Origin: Geothrix paludis
Lineage (GTDB): Bacteria; Acidobacteriota; Holophagae; Holophagales; Holophagaceae
NCBI RefSeq assembly: GCF_022808815.1
Contig: NZ_JAKZLC010000002.1
Span: forward strand, 1-64,000
DNA length: 64,000 nucleotides
Direction: 5' to 3'
The notes beneath the pieces were generated by a model, which worked only from the letters and a program-made list of their open reading frames with translations, was not told the origin of the DNA and searched no databases. Position numbers and translations under genes: made by a program. The number at the start of each line of letters is the position of its first letter. Within the stretch, counting starts at the first letter, position 1. Of this stretch, positions 45,813 through 55,423 are shown one piece after another.

Positions 45813-45975
45813 AGTTCCCAGGAACGGCGCGGGTTAGGCCTGCCGGATCTTCCCGCCAGCCCACCCCATCGGGAGAGGTTTTCCGCTTCCGTCCCTCATC
45901 CCCCCTGCGGGTGGGGTTTTGTCACATCGCAACGTGTTCTTGGGACGTCAAAGTCCCCTTTATTCCGGCCTGAGA
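45813..45975 (-). ncRNA. Candidate structured non-coding RNA or leader between groEL and the Fe-S/NrfD operon
   Basis: No ORF is plausible here on either strand. The minus strand has a hairpin GGGAC/GTCCC near 45946-45958, CACGT/ATGTG near 45920-45935, and GTTCC/GGAAC near 45813-45825. A possible long-range pairing joins 45965-45971 with 45836-45846. The stretch ends in the strong minus-strand terminator at 45789-45812. It is not recognisably 6S, SRP, tmRNA or RNase P RNA from memory. A leader cut short by the terminator is an alternative to an independent sRNA. Confidence 0.4.
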
Positions 45976-45976
45976 C

Positions 45977-46008
45977 GAGAAACGCCCCGCATGCGCGGGG
46001 CGTTTCTC
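45977..46008. terminator. Hairpin after groEL
   Basis: A perfect 14-base stem (GAGAAACGCCCCGC / GCGGGGCGTTTCTC) with an ATGC loop lies about 40 bases beyond the groEL stop. The T-run is short, but the stem is strong in both directions. Confidence 0.75.
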
Positions 46009-46009
46009 C

Positions 46010-46037
46010 GACAGCTGAAAGCTGATGGCTGACAGCT
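46010..46037. repeat. CTGANNN heptad array between groEL and its hairpin
   Basis: Four tandem 7-base units, GACAGCT, GAAAGCT, GATGGCT and GACAGCT, sit between the groEL stop and the terminator stem. Confidence 0.78.
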
Positions 46038-46045
46038 GCTTCTGA

Positions 46046-47698
<1,653 letters not shown>

Positions 47699-47986
47699 TT
47701 AGCCGACGATCGCGAGGATCTCGTCTTCGCGCACGATCACGTGGTCGACGCCGTCGATCTTCACTTCCGTGCCGCTGTACTTGCCGATCAGCACCTTCTG
47801 GCCGGCCTTCACGGACATCGGATTGCGAGTGCCGTTCTCGTTGATCTTGCCCTCGCCGACAGCCACCACCTCGGCCTCCATGGGCTTCTCCTTGGCGGTG
47901 TCGGGGATGATGATGCCGCCCTTGACGGTCTCGGCGGCGTCGACGCGCTTCAGCACGACGCGGTCGGAAAGAGGCTTGATGGCCAT
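47699..47986 (-). CDS. groES: 10 kDa co-chaperonin GroES
   Basis: A 95-residue lid of the GroEL chamber. It starts MAIKPLSDRVVLKRVDAAE, with the mobile-loop region TVKGGIIIPDTAKEKP and C-terminal VIVREDEILAIV. The ATG at 47986 has a GGAGG Shine-Dalgarno, so the longer frame upstream is spurious. It sits 27 bases before groEL and 43 bases after the CIRCE element. Confidence 0.97.
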   Translation of the reverse strand: MAIKPLSDRVVLKRVDAAETVKGGIIIPDTAKEKPMEAEVVAVGEGKINENGTRNPMSVKAGQKVLIGKYSGTEVKIDGVDHVIVREDEILAIVG

Positions 47987-48028
47987 GGGACCTCCTTGGA
48001 AAGAAGAGAAAGAAACGAATGGGACTGT

Positions 48029-48055
48029 TAGCACTCAGCCACAGCGAGTGCCAAG
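48029..48055. promoter_or_regulatory. CIRCE element (HrcA operator) of groESL
   Basis: TTAGCACTC-N9-GAGTGCCAA matches the CIRCE consensus TTAGCACTC-N9-GAGTGCTAA with one mismatch. It lies in the groES leader, the usual place for HrcA repression and heat-shock relief. A TTGACC near 48080 on the minus strand could be the -35 box. Confidence 0.95.
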
Positions 48056-48198
48056 TCTGTCATCGGCCCACGACCTGGTCAAGCAGGATCTTCCCGAATT
48101 GTCCAAAATTTTAGTGTATTCAATTCATATTTTCTTCTATCAAATGTCAGATATCCAAATGCGAACCAGGACCCTCGGCAGGGTGTAGCCTCAATTTC

Positions 48199-48897
48199 AT
48201 GGAACACCTCGCCATCCTGCGCGACCTGCAAGCCACCCTGGACTACCTTCGGACCATTGAGCGCGACCTGTCGGCCCTGCCTCCTGATCTGGCGGTCCTG
48301 GACACTCGGCTCAAAGCCATCGAGAAGCAGACGGCGGAAAAGACCAAGGCCCTGGATTCGGCCCGGATCCACATCCAGGTGAAGACCAAGGAATTGGCCC
48401 AAGCCCAGAAGGAAGAAGACCGGGCCCGCGCCGCCGTGAAGACCACCAGCCAGAAGGTGCAGTACGCGGCGGCCATCCGCGAGCTGGACGAGAAGGAGCG
48501 GCTGAAGGCCTCCATCGCCAAGCCCCTGAAGGCCCTGGAGACCGAGGCGAAGGCCCTGGAGCAGGCCCTGGAGGCTCTGGAAGCCGAGCGGGCCACCCTC
48601 AAGGTGAAGTTCGACGAGCTCCACTCGGTGTTCCTGGGCGAGCATGCCAACCAGGTGGAGGGGCGCAAGCAGCTCCAGACCAAGCAGGCGCAACTGGAAG
48701 CGAAGCTCTCGGCTCCGGAGGTCACGCGCTTCCATCGGCTCGCCGGCGCCCGTCAGGGACGGGTGGTGGTGCCCGTGGAGAACGGCGCCTGCACCGGCTG
48801 CCACGTCAAGCTGCGTGGCCCCTTCCTCTTCCAGCTGAAGGAGGCCAAGGGTCCCGTGGCCTGCGAATCCTGCCAGCGGATCCTCTTCCTGCCGTGA
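48199..48897 (+). CDS. C4-type zinc-ribbon coiled-coil protein
   Basis: A 232-residue soluble protein. Residues about 1-175 form a long coiled coil (heptads of Leu/Ala with Lys/Glu), and residues about 185-232 a zinc ribbon with CTGCHVKLRG and CESCQRILFLP. This matches the bacterial C4 zinc-ribbon family (CdsZ-like), proposed to act in RNA metabolism or as scaffolds. It is coupled to a YggS gene by GTGA. A direct role is not known. Confidence 0.85.
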   Translation: MEHLAILRDLQATLDYLRTIERDLSALPPDLAVLDTRLKAIEKQTAEKTKALDSARIHIQVKTKELAQAQKEEDRARAAVKTTSQKVQYAAAIRELDEKERLKASIAKPLKALETEAKALEQALEALEAERATLKVKFDELHSVFLGEHANQVEGRKQLQTKQAQLEAKLSAPEVTRFHRLAGARQGRVVVPVENGACTGCHVKLRGPFLFQLKEAKGPVACESCQRILFLP

Positions 48898-49565
48898 GCC
48901 TGGCGGACCGGGTCGGAGCCCTGCGGGCCCGCATCGCCCGTGCCTGCGAGGCTGGGAACCGGGATCCCGAACGCATCGAACTCCTGCCGGTGTCGAAGAA
49001 GCAGCCCCTTGAGCTGATCCAGGAGGCCGCTGCCCTGGGTTTCACGCGGTTCGGCGAGAACTACGTGCAGGAAGGCGCCGACAAGGCCGCGGCCCTGCCC
49101 GACCTGGCCTTCGTCCTCCTCGGCCCGCTCCAGCGCAACAAGGCCAAGCCCGCCCTCCAGCACTTCACCGAGATCCAGAGCCTGGACCGCCCCGAGCTGG
49201 CCGAGCGCCTGCGGCGCCTGGCGGAGGAGCTGGACGTGGTGCGCCCCGTCTGGATCCAGGTGGACCTCTGGAACGAGGCCACCAAGCTCGGCGGCTGCGC
49301 CGAAGCGGATCTGCCCGCCTTGATCGAGGCCCTGGGCGACGATCCCCGCCTGCCCCTGCGCGGCCTCATGGCCATTCCCCCGCCCGAGGACGAAGGCGCC
49401 TTCGCCCAGCTGACCACCCTGCGCGAGCGGCTGCAGCAGGACCTGGGCCGTCCCCTGCGCCTCAGCATGGGCATGAGCGCCGACCTGGAGGCCGCCATCG
49501 CCGCGGGCTCCGACCAGATCCGCATCGGCACCGCGTTCTTCGGCGAGCGGGTCTACATCCGGTGA
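48894..49565 (+). CDS. YggS/PROSC-type pyridoxal phosphate homeostasis protein
   Basis: A 223-residue PLP-binding TIM-barrel protein that buffers cellular PLP. It has the lysine in LLPVSKKQP (about residue 35), GENYVQEGADKA, LGPLQRNKAK, LSMGMSADLEAAI and the C-terminal IRIGTAFFGER. In E. coli-like members the lid reads HFIGxLQxNK, and here it is VLLGPLQRNK, so the His is missing. The GTG start overlaps the previous stop. Confidence 0.92.
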   Translation: MSLADRVGALRARIARACEAGNRDPERIELLPVSKKQPLELIQEAAALGFTRFGENYVQEGADKAAALPDLAFVLLGPLQRNKAKPALQHFTEIQSLDRPELAERLRRLAEELDVVRPVWIQVDLWNEATKLGGCAEADLPALIEALGDDPRLPLRGLMAIPPPEDEGAFAQLTTLRERLQQDLGRPLRLSMGMSADLEAAIAAGSDQIRIGTAFFGERVYIR

Positions 49566-49642
49566 GCCATCCTGTCCGGAGGTAGGGCCTCCCGGCCCCG
49601 CCCGCTTCGTGGTTCGATGGTTCCTTCGTCCCCGGAGTCCCC

Positions 49643-50065
49643 ATGACCACGATCAAGACCGCCACGGCCTCGCTGCCCGTCTCCGCCGACGCGCTGTTCG
49701 CGTTCCTCTCGGACCTGTCGAAGCACCGGGCCTTCCTGGAGCCGGCCGCCATGAACTTCCAGGGCGACGCCGACCGGCACAGCTACGTCATCGAGGTCAT
49801 GGGCATGAAGATGCCCCAGGAGCTGGTGGTGAAGGAGCGCGTGCCCGGCCAGCGGGTGGTGCTGGTGCCCGGTGCGAAGAAGATGTTCGACCACGAGCTG
49901 CGCTTCGAGATTGCCTCGAGCAGCGAAGGCTGCACCCTGTGCCTCGTGGACGAGGCCGACATCCCCATGATGATGGCCATGATGGGCGCCGAGAAGCTGC
50001 TCCAGGGCCAGCTCGACACGGCCCTGGCGCGCATCCGGGAACTGGTGGACGAAGAAAAGATCTGA
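49643..50065 (+). CDS. SRPBCC-fold protein
   Basis: A 140-residue protein with the START/Bet v1 (SRPBCC) layout: an N-terminal strand ATASLPVSADALFAFLSDLSKHRAFLEP, alternating beta strands, and a C-terminal helix LDTALARIRELVDEEKI. The fold binds hydrophobic ligands; no ligand can be inferred. It is the last gene before the region of atypical sequence. Confidence 0.8.
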   Translation: MTTIKTATASLPVSADALFAFLSDLSKHRAFLEPAAMNFQGDADRHSYVIEVMGMKMPQELVVKERVPGQRVVLVPGAKKMFDHELRFEIASSSEGCTLCLVDEADIPMMMAMMGAEKLLQGQLDTALARIRELVDEEKI

Positions 50066-50469
50066 TCCAGCCTCAGTTCGCGAGAGGCCGAAGGGAGATG
50101 ACCTCCTGGAACGCCGAAATGGCCTTGGGATTCCGCATCTTCTACACCTCAAAGTCCGAACGGCAGTGCTCTTTGACCAGCTGTCGGCCACCGGGAGGGC
50201 GCTATACCAGGCGTGGAGTCGGATCTTGAAGGGGCTGGGATCCGGGGTTTCCTCCGATACTCCGTGGCAGCCCCGCGACCAGCCCTAGGCGCGCCTGCCA
50301 CCACTTTGGGCCACCGGCCATCCCCAGCACAGACCTCACACCATCGATTCGACTCATTTCATAGACGAGCGAGGGACAGATCTCGTTAAGAGGCTGGGCC
50401 TTTGATAAGAACAGATCACGAGGATCCTTGATCGAATGGGCCAATATGGGAAAAGGATCTGGCTTTCCC
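50066..50469. other. Gene-poor stretch bordering the atypical region
   Basis: About 400 bases with no convincing gene. A minus-strand open frame (50202-50519, 105 codons) overlaps the endonuclease 3' end and contains SIKDPRDLFLSKAQPLNEICPS, which could be a decayed remnant, but I see no family. Base composition falls from the chromosome norm toward the level of the next gene. No repeat or promoter stands out. Confidence 0.5.
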
Positions 50470-51351
50470 TCATAACGAGTTGAGATGGAATTCGATGCCT
50501 GTTCCAAGGGCAAGCCCACTCGTCACGTTTGCGATCAGGTCCTCACGGTACTTTGCATGGTCAGTCACCTGCGCGAGGCGAAGGCGGCGAAGGAATTCCT
50601 GCCCGTCAACGAGCTCGATCGGAAGGCCCTGGGATGTTGCGATACTTGCCGCCTGGAAGGCGCCAGCGCTGAAGCGCGATGTTGTCACAAAGATGCCTTT
50701 GGTGTGTCGACCCAGAACCATGGCACCAAGCAGTTCCCGAATCTGTGAGACTTCGATCGCCCCCTTACGCCTCTTCACTTGAACGGCCGTGGTTTGACCG
50801 GAACAATCGCTGAGAATGACATCAACGCCGCCATCAGCCGAGTAGGCGGTGGCTTCTGCGCGGAAACCGCAGCTCGCAAAGACACTCGCGACGACTTGCT
50901 CGAAATGACGTGGGTGCACGTTATTGCGATCTTGGTACTTTGCGGCTAAGTATTGTCGTACCTCGGCGGTTGGCAGACGAATGTCTAACAAGTCGAACGG
51001 CCGAAGCAGAGCTGCAGAACCATAGATGGCGAGCCAGTCCTGATTCCGCGTAATAAGAAAAATATCTTTTGAAACCATCCACCAGCCACACTGCGGACAC
51101 ACACTGAGCACTGCTGGATGTTCTTCTGGGACATCGATGACCTCCATCTCCTGGAGGATGAAATCACCATGAATCTCTGCCATGCCTTGGATGGTCTCGT
51201 GATGAAGATTGCCAACCTGAGCCGACGTTCCTGCCCAGAGATCATTGATTTCGTCCGACACCAACTTGCTATCGCAGAAGCGACAATGGGACCTGGAGAT
51301 CTCTGACATCGACGGTGTTTCTCCCACGTTTCGATGTTCCCAGGCACTCAT
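50470..51351 (-). CDS. Mrr-like restriction endonuclease-fold protein
   Basis: A protein of about 293 residues with an N-terminal zinc-ribbon-like part (CRFCDSK and CPQCGWWMVS). Its C-terminal Mrr-type endonuclease domain contains HFEQVVASVFASCGF, the catalytic pattern SADGGVDVI ... TAVQVKRR and SQIRELLGAMV. Mrr-type proteins cut modified or foreign DNA. Starts at 51381 (GTG), 51351 (ATG) and 51309 (ATG) are all possible; 51351 is the compromise. G+C is visibly lower than the surroundings, with more A/T-ending codons, suggesting recent acquisition. No methyltransferase partner is present. Confidence 0.82.
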   Translation of the reverse strand: MSAWEHRNVGETPSMSEISRSHCRFCDSKLVSDEINDLWAGTSAQVGNLHHETIQGMAEIHGDFILQEMEVIDVPEEHPAVLSVCPQCGWWMVSKDIFLITRNQDWLAIYGSAALLRPFDLLDIRLPTAEVRQYLAAKYQDRNNVHPRHFEQVVASVFASCGFRAEATAYSADGGVDVILSDCSGQTTAVQVKRRKGAIEVSQIRELLGAMVLGRHTKGIFVTTSRFSAGAFQAASIATSQGLPIELVDGQEFLRRLRLAQVTDHAKYREDLIANVTSGLALGTGIEFHLNSL

Positions 51352-51465
51352 GAAATATTTATCAACCTCCGACGAGGCCACGGATGTTTATTTTGACGTT
51401 CTGAAGGCCATGGGCCTCCGAGGTTCCCCCTCGTAGAATAGTCCCGCCCCCACTAAGGAAATCCC

Positions 51466-51699
51466 GTGCTTCCAGATCTGGGTCGTCGAGACCTCCTCAA
51501 GGCTGCCCTGACGGGCGCGGCAGGCACGCTGCTGCCCTTTCCGGCGACCAGGCGCCGCGCCGAAATCCGGGGCTTCCCCCGTTCCTTCTTCTTCGACACG
51601 GCCACAGCCAGCTACCTGGTCCGGGGCGCTGCCCGGGAGGATGGGCGCGGACCATCCATCTGGGATACCTTCTGCCGGACTCCGGGGAGGGTGAACTGA
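51466..51699 (+). pseudogene. N-terminal fragment of a Tat-exported GH1 beta-glucosidase
   Basis: 77 codons with a twin-arginine signal ([19 protein letters not shown]). They continue as the start of a glycoside hydrolase family 1 enzyme: [34 protein letters not shown]. That block is the classical GH1 N-terminus, normally followed by about 400 more residues. Here the frame stops at TGA after CRTPGRVN. The GTG start has an AAGGA site. The remainder of the enzyme is absent; the downstream sequence instead matches the end of a DUF4139 protein. Confidence 0.85.
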
Positions 51700-52058
51700 G
51701 CGAGTTTCCCGAGACCCCGCCTGGAGGGGGCATCGAGATTGACTTCGGACTCGCTCGGGGACCTCATGTGGAACGACGAGGCATGGATAAAAAGCGATTA
51801 CCGGCAGGTTGGCTGACCAGGCTGGGATTGCGGGGAGCCTCCAGCTTCTACTGGAGGTACCGAGTCGAGGTGAGGATCCGAAGTGTTCTGAGGGAACCTG
51901 CGGAAGTGATTGTCAGAGAGCCCCTCTTGCCGAATTGGCAAGTCGTAGGCACAAATCACGCTGGCCACCGATCTGGCGCAACCTCTTGGGATTTCACGGT
52001 CATGATCTCCCCTGGTGGCGAGGCGATCCTCACCTACGAGGTCCAGACCAGCCCATAG
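51678..52058 (+). pseudogene. C-terminal fragment of a DUF4139 protein
   Basis: In a different frame from the GH1 fragment, codons from about 51678 read [20 protein letters not shown]. They go on through YRVEVRIRSVLREPAEVIV, NWQVVGTNH and ILTYEVQTSP to a stop. This parallels the last 110 residues of the intact DUF4139 gene downstream (YEIELKNAKKEPVTVTV, DWEVLQSSH, TLTYRVRVRW). The first three quarters are gone. The two fragments overlap over about 20 bases, marking the deletion breakpoint. Confidence 0.75.
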
Positions 52059-52174
52059 GAAGATGTCGCGAAAAGCCACTGAGCCAGCTTGCTCTACCAA
52101 ACCGTGAAAGGATCCAGTCAATCCCGGCATCACCCAGTTACCGGGCCCCTGATGCGCCCGACCCCGGAGGTTCC

Positions 52175-53605
52175 ATGCGCCCCGCCCTGCTGCTTGCCGC
52201 CCTGCCCTCGCTCCTGGTCGCCCAGGAGGCCGTTACCACACTGAAGGACCAGAAGGCTCTGGCGGTCACGATCTACAACGACAACCTGGCCCTGGTGAAG
52301 GACACGCGGGAGGTGCGGCTGCCCAAGGGCGAGTCCCGGCTGGCCTTCCAGGAGGTGTCCGCCCAGATCCGGCCGGAAACGGCCCTGCTGCGTAACCTGA
52401 CGCACCCGAAAGACTTTTGGGTGGCGGAGCAGAACTTCGACTTCGACCTGCTCACGCCCCAGAAGCTGCTGGAGAAGTACGTGGGCGAGAAAGTAACCGT
52501 GGTGCGCAGCGTGCCCAACGAATCCGGCGCGGGGGCCAAAGAGGTGCGGGAGGAGGCCACGGTGCTGGCCACCAACAACGGCACGGTGCTCCAGTTCGCG
52601 GACCGCATCGAGACCAGCGTCCCCGGCCGCCTCGTCTTCCCGAAGGTTCCCGGCAACCTCCGGGCCCGGCCCACCCTGGTGATCAGCCTCAACAGCGGCG
52701 CCGACCGCGAGCAGAAGCTGGAGCTGAGCTACCTCACGGGCGGCCTCTCCTGGCGCGCCGACTATGTGGCCAATCTGGCGCCGGACGAAAAGACCCTCGA
52801 CCTCAGCGGCTGGGTGACCCTCACCAACCAGAGCGGCGCCGCCTACCCCAACGCCACCCTGCAGCTGGTGGCGGGGGATGTGAACCGGGTCCAACCCAGG
52901 CCTGAGCGCGTCTACGCCATGGCGGAGATGGCCGCGAAGGCCGCTCCACCTGCACCCCGCATGGCCGAGGAGAGCCTCTTCGAATACCACCTCTACACCC
53001 TGGACCGCCCCACGACGCTGGCGGTGAACCAGACCAAGCAGGTGGCCCTCCTCAGCGCCAGCGCGGTGCCGGTGCGGAAGGATTACCTCCTCCAGGGTCA
53101 GGCCTACTACTACTCCGGCAGCTACGGCGACCTGGGCGACAAGCAGAAGGTGGGCGTCTTCGTGGAGTTCGACAACAAGGAGGCCAGCCGCCTGGGCATG
53201 CCGCTGCCCAAGGGCATCATCCGCGTCTACAAGCGGGACGGCGAGGGCCGGGCCCAGTTCGTGGGCGAGGACAGCATCGACCACACCCCGAAGAACGAGC
53301 TGGTGCGCCTGAAGCTGGGCGAGGCCTTCGACGTCACCGCCCGGCGGAAGCAGACGGACTACAAGAGCCTCGGCAAGCAGGGGAAGTTCGGCTTCGTGCA
53401 CGAATCCGCCTACGAGATCGAGCTGAAGAACGCCAAGAAGGAGCCTGTCACCGTCACCGTGCTGGAGCCCATGCCCGGCGACTGGGAGGTGCTCCAGAGC
53501 AGCCATCCCTGCACCAAGGCCACCGCCGGCACCGGTAAGTTCCAGGTGGCCGTCCCCGCCGAAGGCAAGGCCACGCTGACGTACCGCGTGCGGGTGCGGT
53601 GGTAG
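52175..53605 (+). CDS. DUF4139 domain protein, secreted
   Basis: A 476-residue protein with a signal peptide (PALLLAALPSLLVAQ). The N-terminal part (VTIYNDNLALVKDTREVRLPKGESRLAF) and the C-terminal immunoglobulin-like region belong to the DUF4139 family, whose members are linked to mucosal adhesion or envelope proteins of unknown role. The ATG at 52175 has a GGAGG nearby; the open frame upstream belongs to the intergenic scar. It has a truncated paralogue just upstream. Confidence 0.88.
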   Translation: MRPALLLAALPSLLVAQEAVTTLKDQKALAVTIYNDNLALVKDTREVRLPKGESRLAFQEVSAQIRPETALLRNLTHPKDFWVAEQNFDFDLLTPQKLLEKYVGEKVTVVRSVPNESGAGAKEVREEATVLATNNGTVLQFADRIETSVPGRLVFPKVPGNLRARPTLVISLNSGADREQKLELSYLTGGLSWRADYVANLAPDEKTLDLSGWVTLTNQSGAAYPNATLQLVAGDVNRVQPRPERVYAMAEMAAKAAPPAPRMAEESLFEYHLYTLDRPTTLAVNQTKQVALLSASAVPVRKDYLLQGQAYYYSGSYGDLGDKQKVGVFVEFDNKEASRLGMPLPKGIIRVYKRDGEGRAQFVGEDSIDHTPKNELVRLKLGEAFDVTARRKQTDYKSLGKQGKFGFVHESAYEIELKNAKKEPVTVTVLEPMPGDWEVLQSSHPCTKATAGTGKFQVAVPAEGKATLTYRVRVRW

Positions 53606-53620
53606 GGGCAGTCTCCTGGC

Positions 53621-53795
53621 CTCAGTCCTCAGTCCTCAGTAAAAGATCCCGGAGCGGCCTCTGGCCGCGCCTTGATTTTGCCTTTGGATGAGGCCACTCC
53701 AAAGGGATGGGTCGACACCGAGGGAAAAGGATGGCGCAGCGCGAAGCGCCGCCACGGAAAGCATTACCTGAGGACTGAAGACTGAGGGCTGACCC
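53621..53795. repeat. Intergenic element bounded by inverted CTGANNN heptads
   Basis: CTCAGTC CTCAGTC CTCAGTA (53621-53641) faces CTGAGGA CTGAAGA CTGAGGG CTGACCC (53768-53795), an inverted pair about 20 bases long with few mismatches. Between them are small perfect hairpins: GCGGCC/GGCCGC, and CCTTTGGA/TCCAAAGG with a 9-base loop, plus a GGCGC/GCGCC pair. No ORF is present. It fills the space between DUF4139 and the DUF58 operon. Confidence 0.75.
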
Positions 53796-53819
53796 CGAAT
53801 TCCGCCATACTGAACTGCC

Positions 53820-54584
53820 ATGCCCCTCCCCGCCCGTTTCCTCGCCCGCTTGCGACGCCTGCCCCTGCGCCTCCGGGGGCGGCTGGGCGGCGGCACCGAG
53901 GGCCTGCATCCCTCGAAGCTCAAGGGCGCGGGGCTCACCTTCGTGGAGAACCGGCCCTACGTGCCGGGCGACGATCCCCGCTTCATCAACTGGCCCCTGA
54001 CCGCCCGGACGGGCGAGCCGATCATGAAGCGCTTCGAGAGCAGCCGCGACTTGGTGCTGTGGCTGGTGGTGGACCCCTCGCCCTCCATGTTCCTGGGCGA
54101 TCCGGTCTCGCCTTTGCGCTGGGCCCTGGAACTCTGCGGCGCCGCCTTCGCCACCCTCCAGGCCACCGGCGACCGCCTGGGCCTCATCGTCCCCGGCGAC
54201 GGCCGCACCCCGGCCCTGCGCATCGCGCCCAAGCGGGGCCGCATCCACGGCCTCCGCATCCTGGAGACCCTGGCCGAGCGCGGTCCCTCCATCCCCACGG
54301 AGGCCGCCTGGCGCGAGGCCCTGGGCCACTGGGGCGAGCATGGCAAGGGGCACCGCCTCTGGCTCTTCAGCAACGGCGCGGGCCTGCAGGGCCTGGCGCC
54401 CCTCCTGAAGCCCCTGGCCACGCGACACCGGCTGGTGTGGTTCCAGCCGGAGACGCCCGAGGGGCCCAAGGCCCCGACCTGGCCCGACCCCGGCTTCTCC
54501 CCCGCCATCGAGCGGCAACGCTGGGACCTTCTGGAGGATCCCATCGTGAAGCTGAACGCCTGGCTCCGGGCGGGAGGGGCGTAG
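53820..54584 (+). CDS. DUF58 domain protein
   Basis: A 254-residue protein. GLHPSKLKGAGLTFVENRPYVPGDDPRFINWPLTARTGEP is the DUF58 signature, and the C-terminal half is a von Willebrand A-like fold with WLVVDPSPSM. It opens a Bat-type operon (DUF58, small membrane protein, two VWA proteins). The MoxR AAA ATPase that normally precedes DUF58 is missing here. Confidence 0.92.
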   Translation: MPLPARFLARLRRLPLRLRGRLGGGTEGLHPSKLKGAGLTFVENRPYVPGDDPRFINWPLTARTGEPIMKRFESSRDLVLWLVVDPSPSMFLGDPVSPLRWALELCGAAFATLQATGDRLGLIVPGDGRTPALRIAPKRGRIHGLRILETLAERGPSIPTEAAWREALGHWGEHGKGHRLWLFSNGAGLQGLAPLLKPLATRHRLVWFQPETPEGPKAPTWPDPGFSPAIERQRWDLLEDPIVKLNAWLRAGGA

Positions 54585-54586
54585 GT

Positions 54587-55423
54587 ATGGAGATGGGTGG
54601 TTCCGTCCTTCGCCTGTCCTGGCTCGGAATCCGCGCGCGGATTCCGAGATATCAAAAGATCGCATGTTTGCTGGCAATGGGCCTGTGGGCCGGTGCCGCG
54701 CCCACATGGAAGTCGGCCGGTCCGCTGAAGCTGGGTGAACTCCAGGTGCTGGAGCTGCGGGAGGAGGATCCTGCGGCACCCGCCCCTCCGCGGCCCACGG
54801 TGGAGGATCGCCTGGGGCCCCTGCGCCTGCGCTCCATGGAGCCCCTGCCGGACGGGCGGGGCTGGCGCTTCCAGGTGCAGGCCCTGGAGCCGGGGCTGGC
54901 GGTGATCCCCGCCCTGGACTTGGGCAATGGCCAGCGGGCTCCGGAGCTGCGGCTGGACGTGCCCCGCACCATCCCCTATGGCGGACCCTGGGTGGGCTTC
55001 GGCGGCGGGAACGAGGATCTCCTGCCCGCCATCCCCTTCCCCTGGGCCTGGGCCAGCCTCCTGCTGCTGCCCCCCCTCGCGCTGGCCTTCTGGATCATCC
55101 GCCGCTGGCGGAAGGGCTCGGCCAAGCGCCGCCTGCACCACGCGGCCCAGGTCTTCCGCCGGCACTGGCCCCCGGCCCGGCGGGATCGCACCGCCCTCGA
55201 CGCCGCCCACGCCCTGGGCCGCGACCTGCTGGCCGCCCGCTTCGGGGATGCCGCGCGCGCCTGGGGTCCCGCGGAGTTCCAGGCCCGCAACCTGGGCCCC
55301 TGGGACCAGTGGACCAGGAGCCTGGATGCGGCCCGCTTCGGTCGGACCGAGCCGCCCTTCCCGGCCCCGGAGCCGCTGGTGGCGGCCCTGGACGCCCGCG
55401 GCGACCAGAAGGGGGACGCGTGA
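54587..55423 (+). CDS. Membrane protein of the DUF58/VWA operon
   Basis: A 278-residue protein. An N-terminal signal or anchor (IACLLAMGLWAGAAP) precedes a periplasmic beta-rich domain, then a membrane helix (FPWAWASLLLLPPLALAFWIIRRWRK) and a basic cytoplasmic helical tail (HHAAQVFRRHWPPARRDRTAL). It occupies the place of the DUF4381/BatD-like subunit in Bat operons. The ATG at 54587 follows the DUF58 stop by two bases; the next gene overlaps by GTGA. Confidence 0.75.
   Translation: MEMGGSVLRLSWLGIRARIPRYQKIACLLAMGLWAGAAPTWKSAGPLKLGELQVLELREEDPAAPAPPRPTVEDRLGPLRLRSMEPLPDGRGWRFQVQALEPGLAVIPALDLGNGQRAPELRLDVPRTIPYGGPWVGFGGGNEDLLPAIPFPWAWASLLLLPPLALAFWIIRRWRKGSAKRRLHHAAQVFRRHWPPARRDRTALDAAHALGRDLLAARFGDAARAWGPAEFQARNLGPWDQWTRSLDAARFGRTEPPFPAPEPLVAALDARGDQKGDA

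Noticed and set aside
50202-50519. 105-codon minus-strand ORF overlapping the Mrr-like gene
   Set aside because: Partly protein-like, but it overlaps the 3' end of a better-supported gene, lacks a ribosome site and has no family match that I recognise. Kept only as a note in the gene-poor stretch.
53957-55210. Long minus-strand open frame over the DUF58 operon
   Set aside because: It opposes three overlapping genes of a conserved operon and has no domain or start signal.
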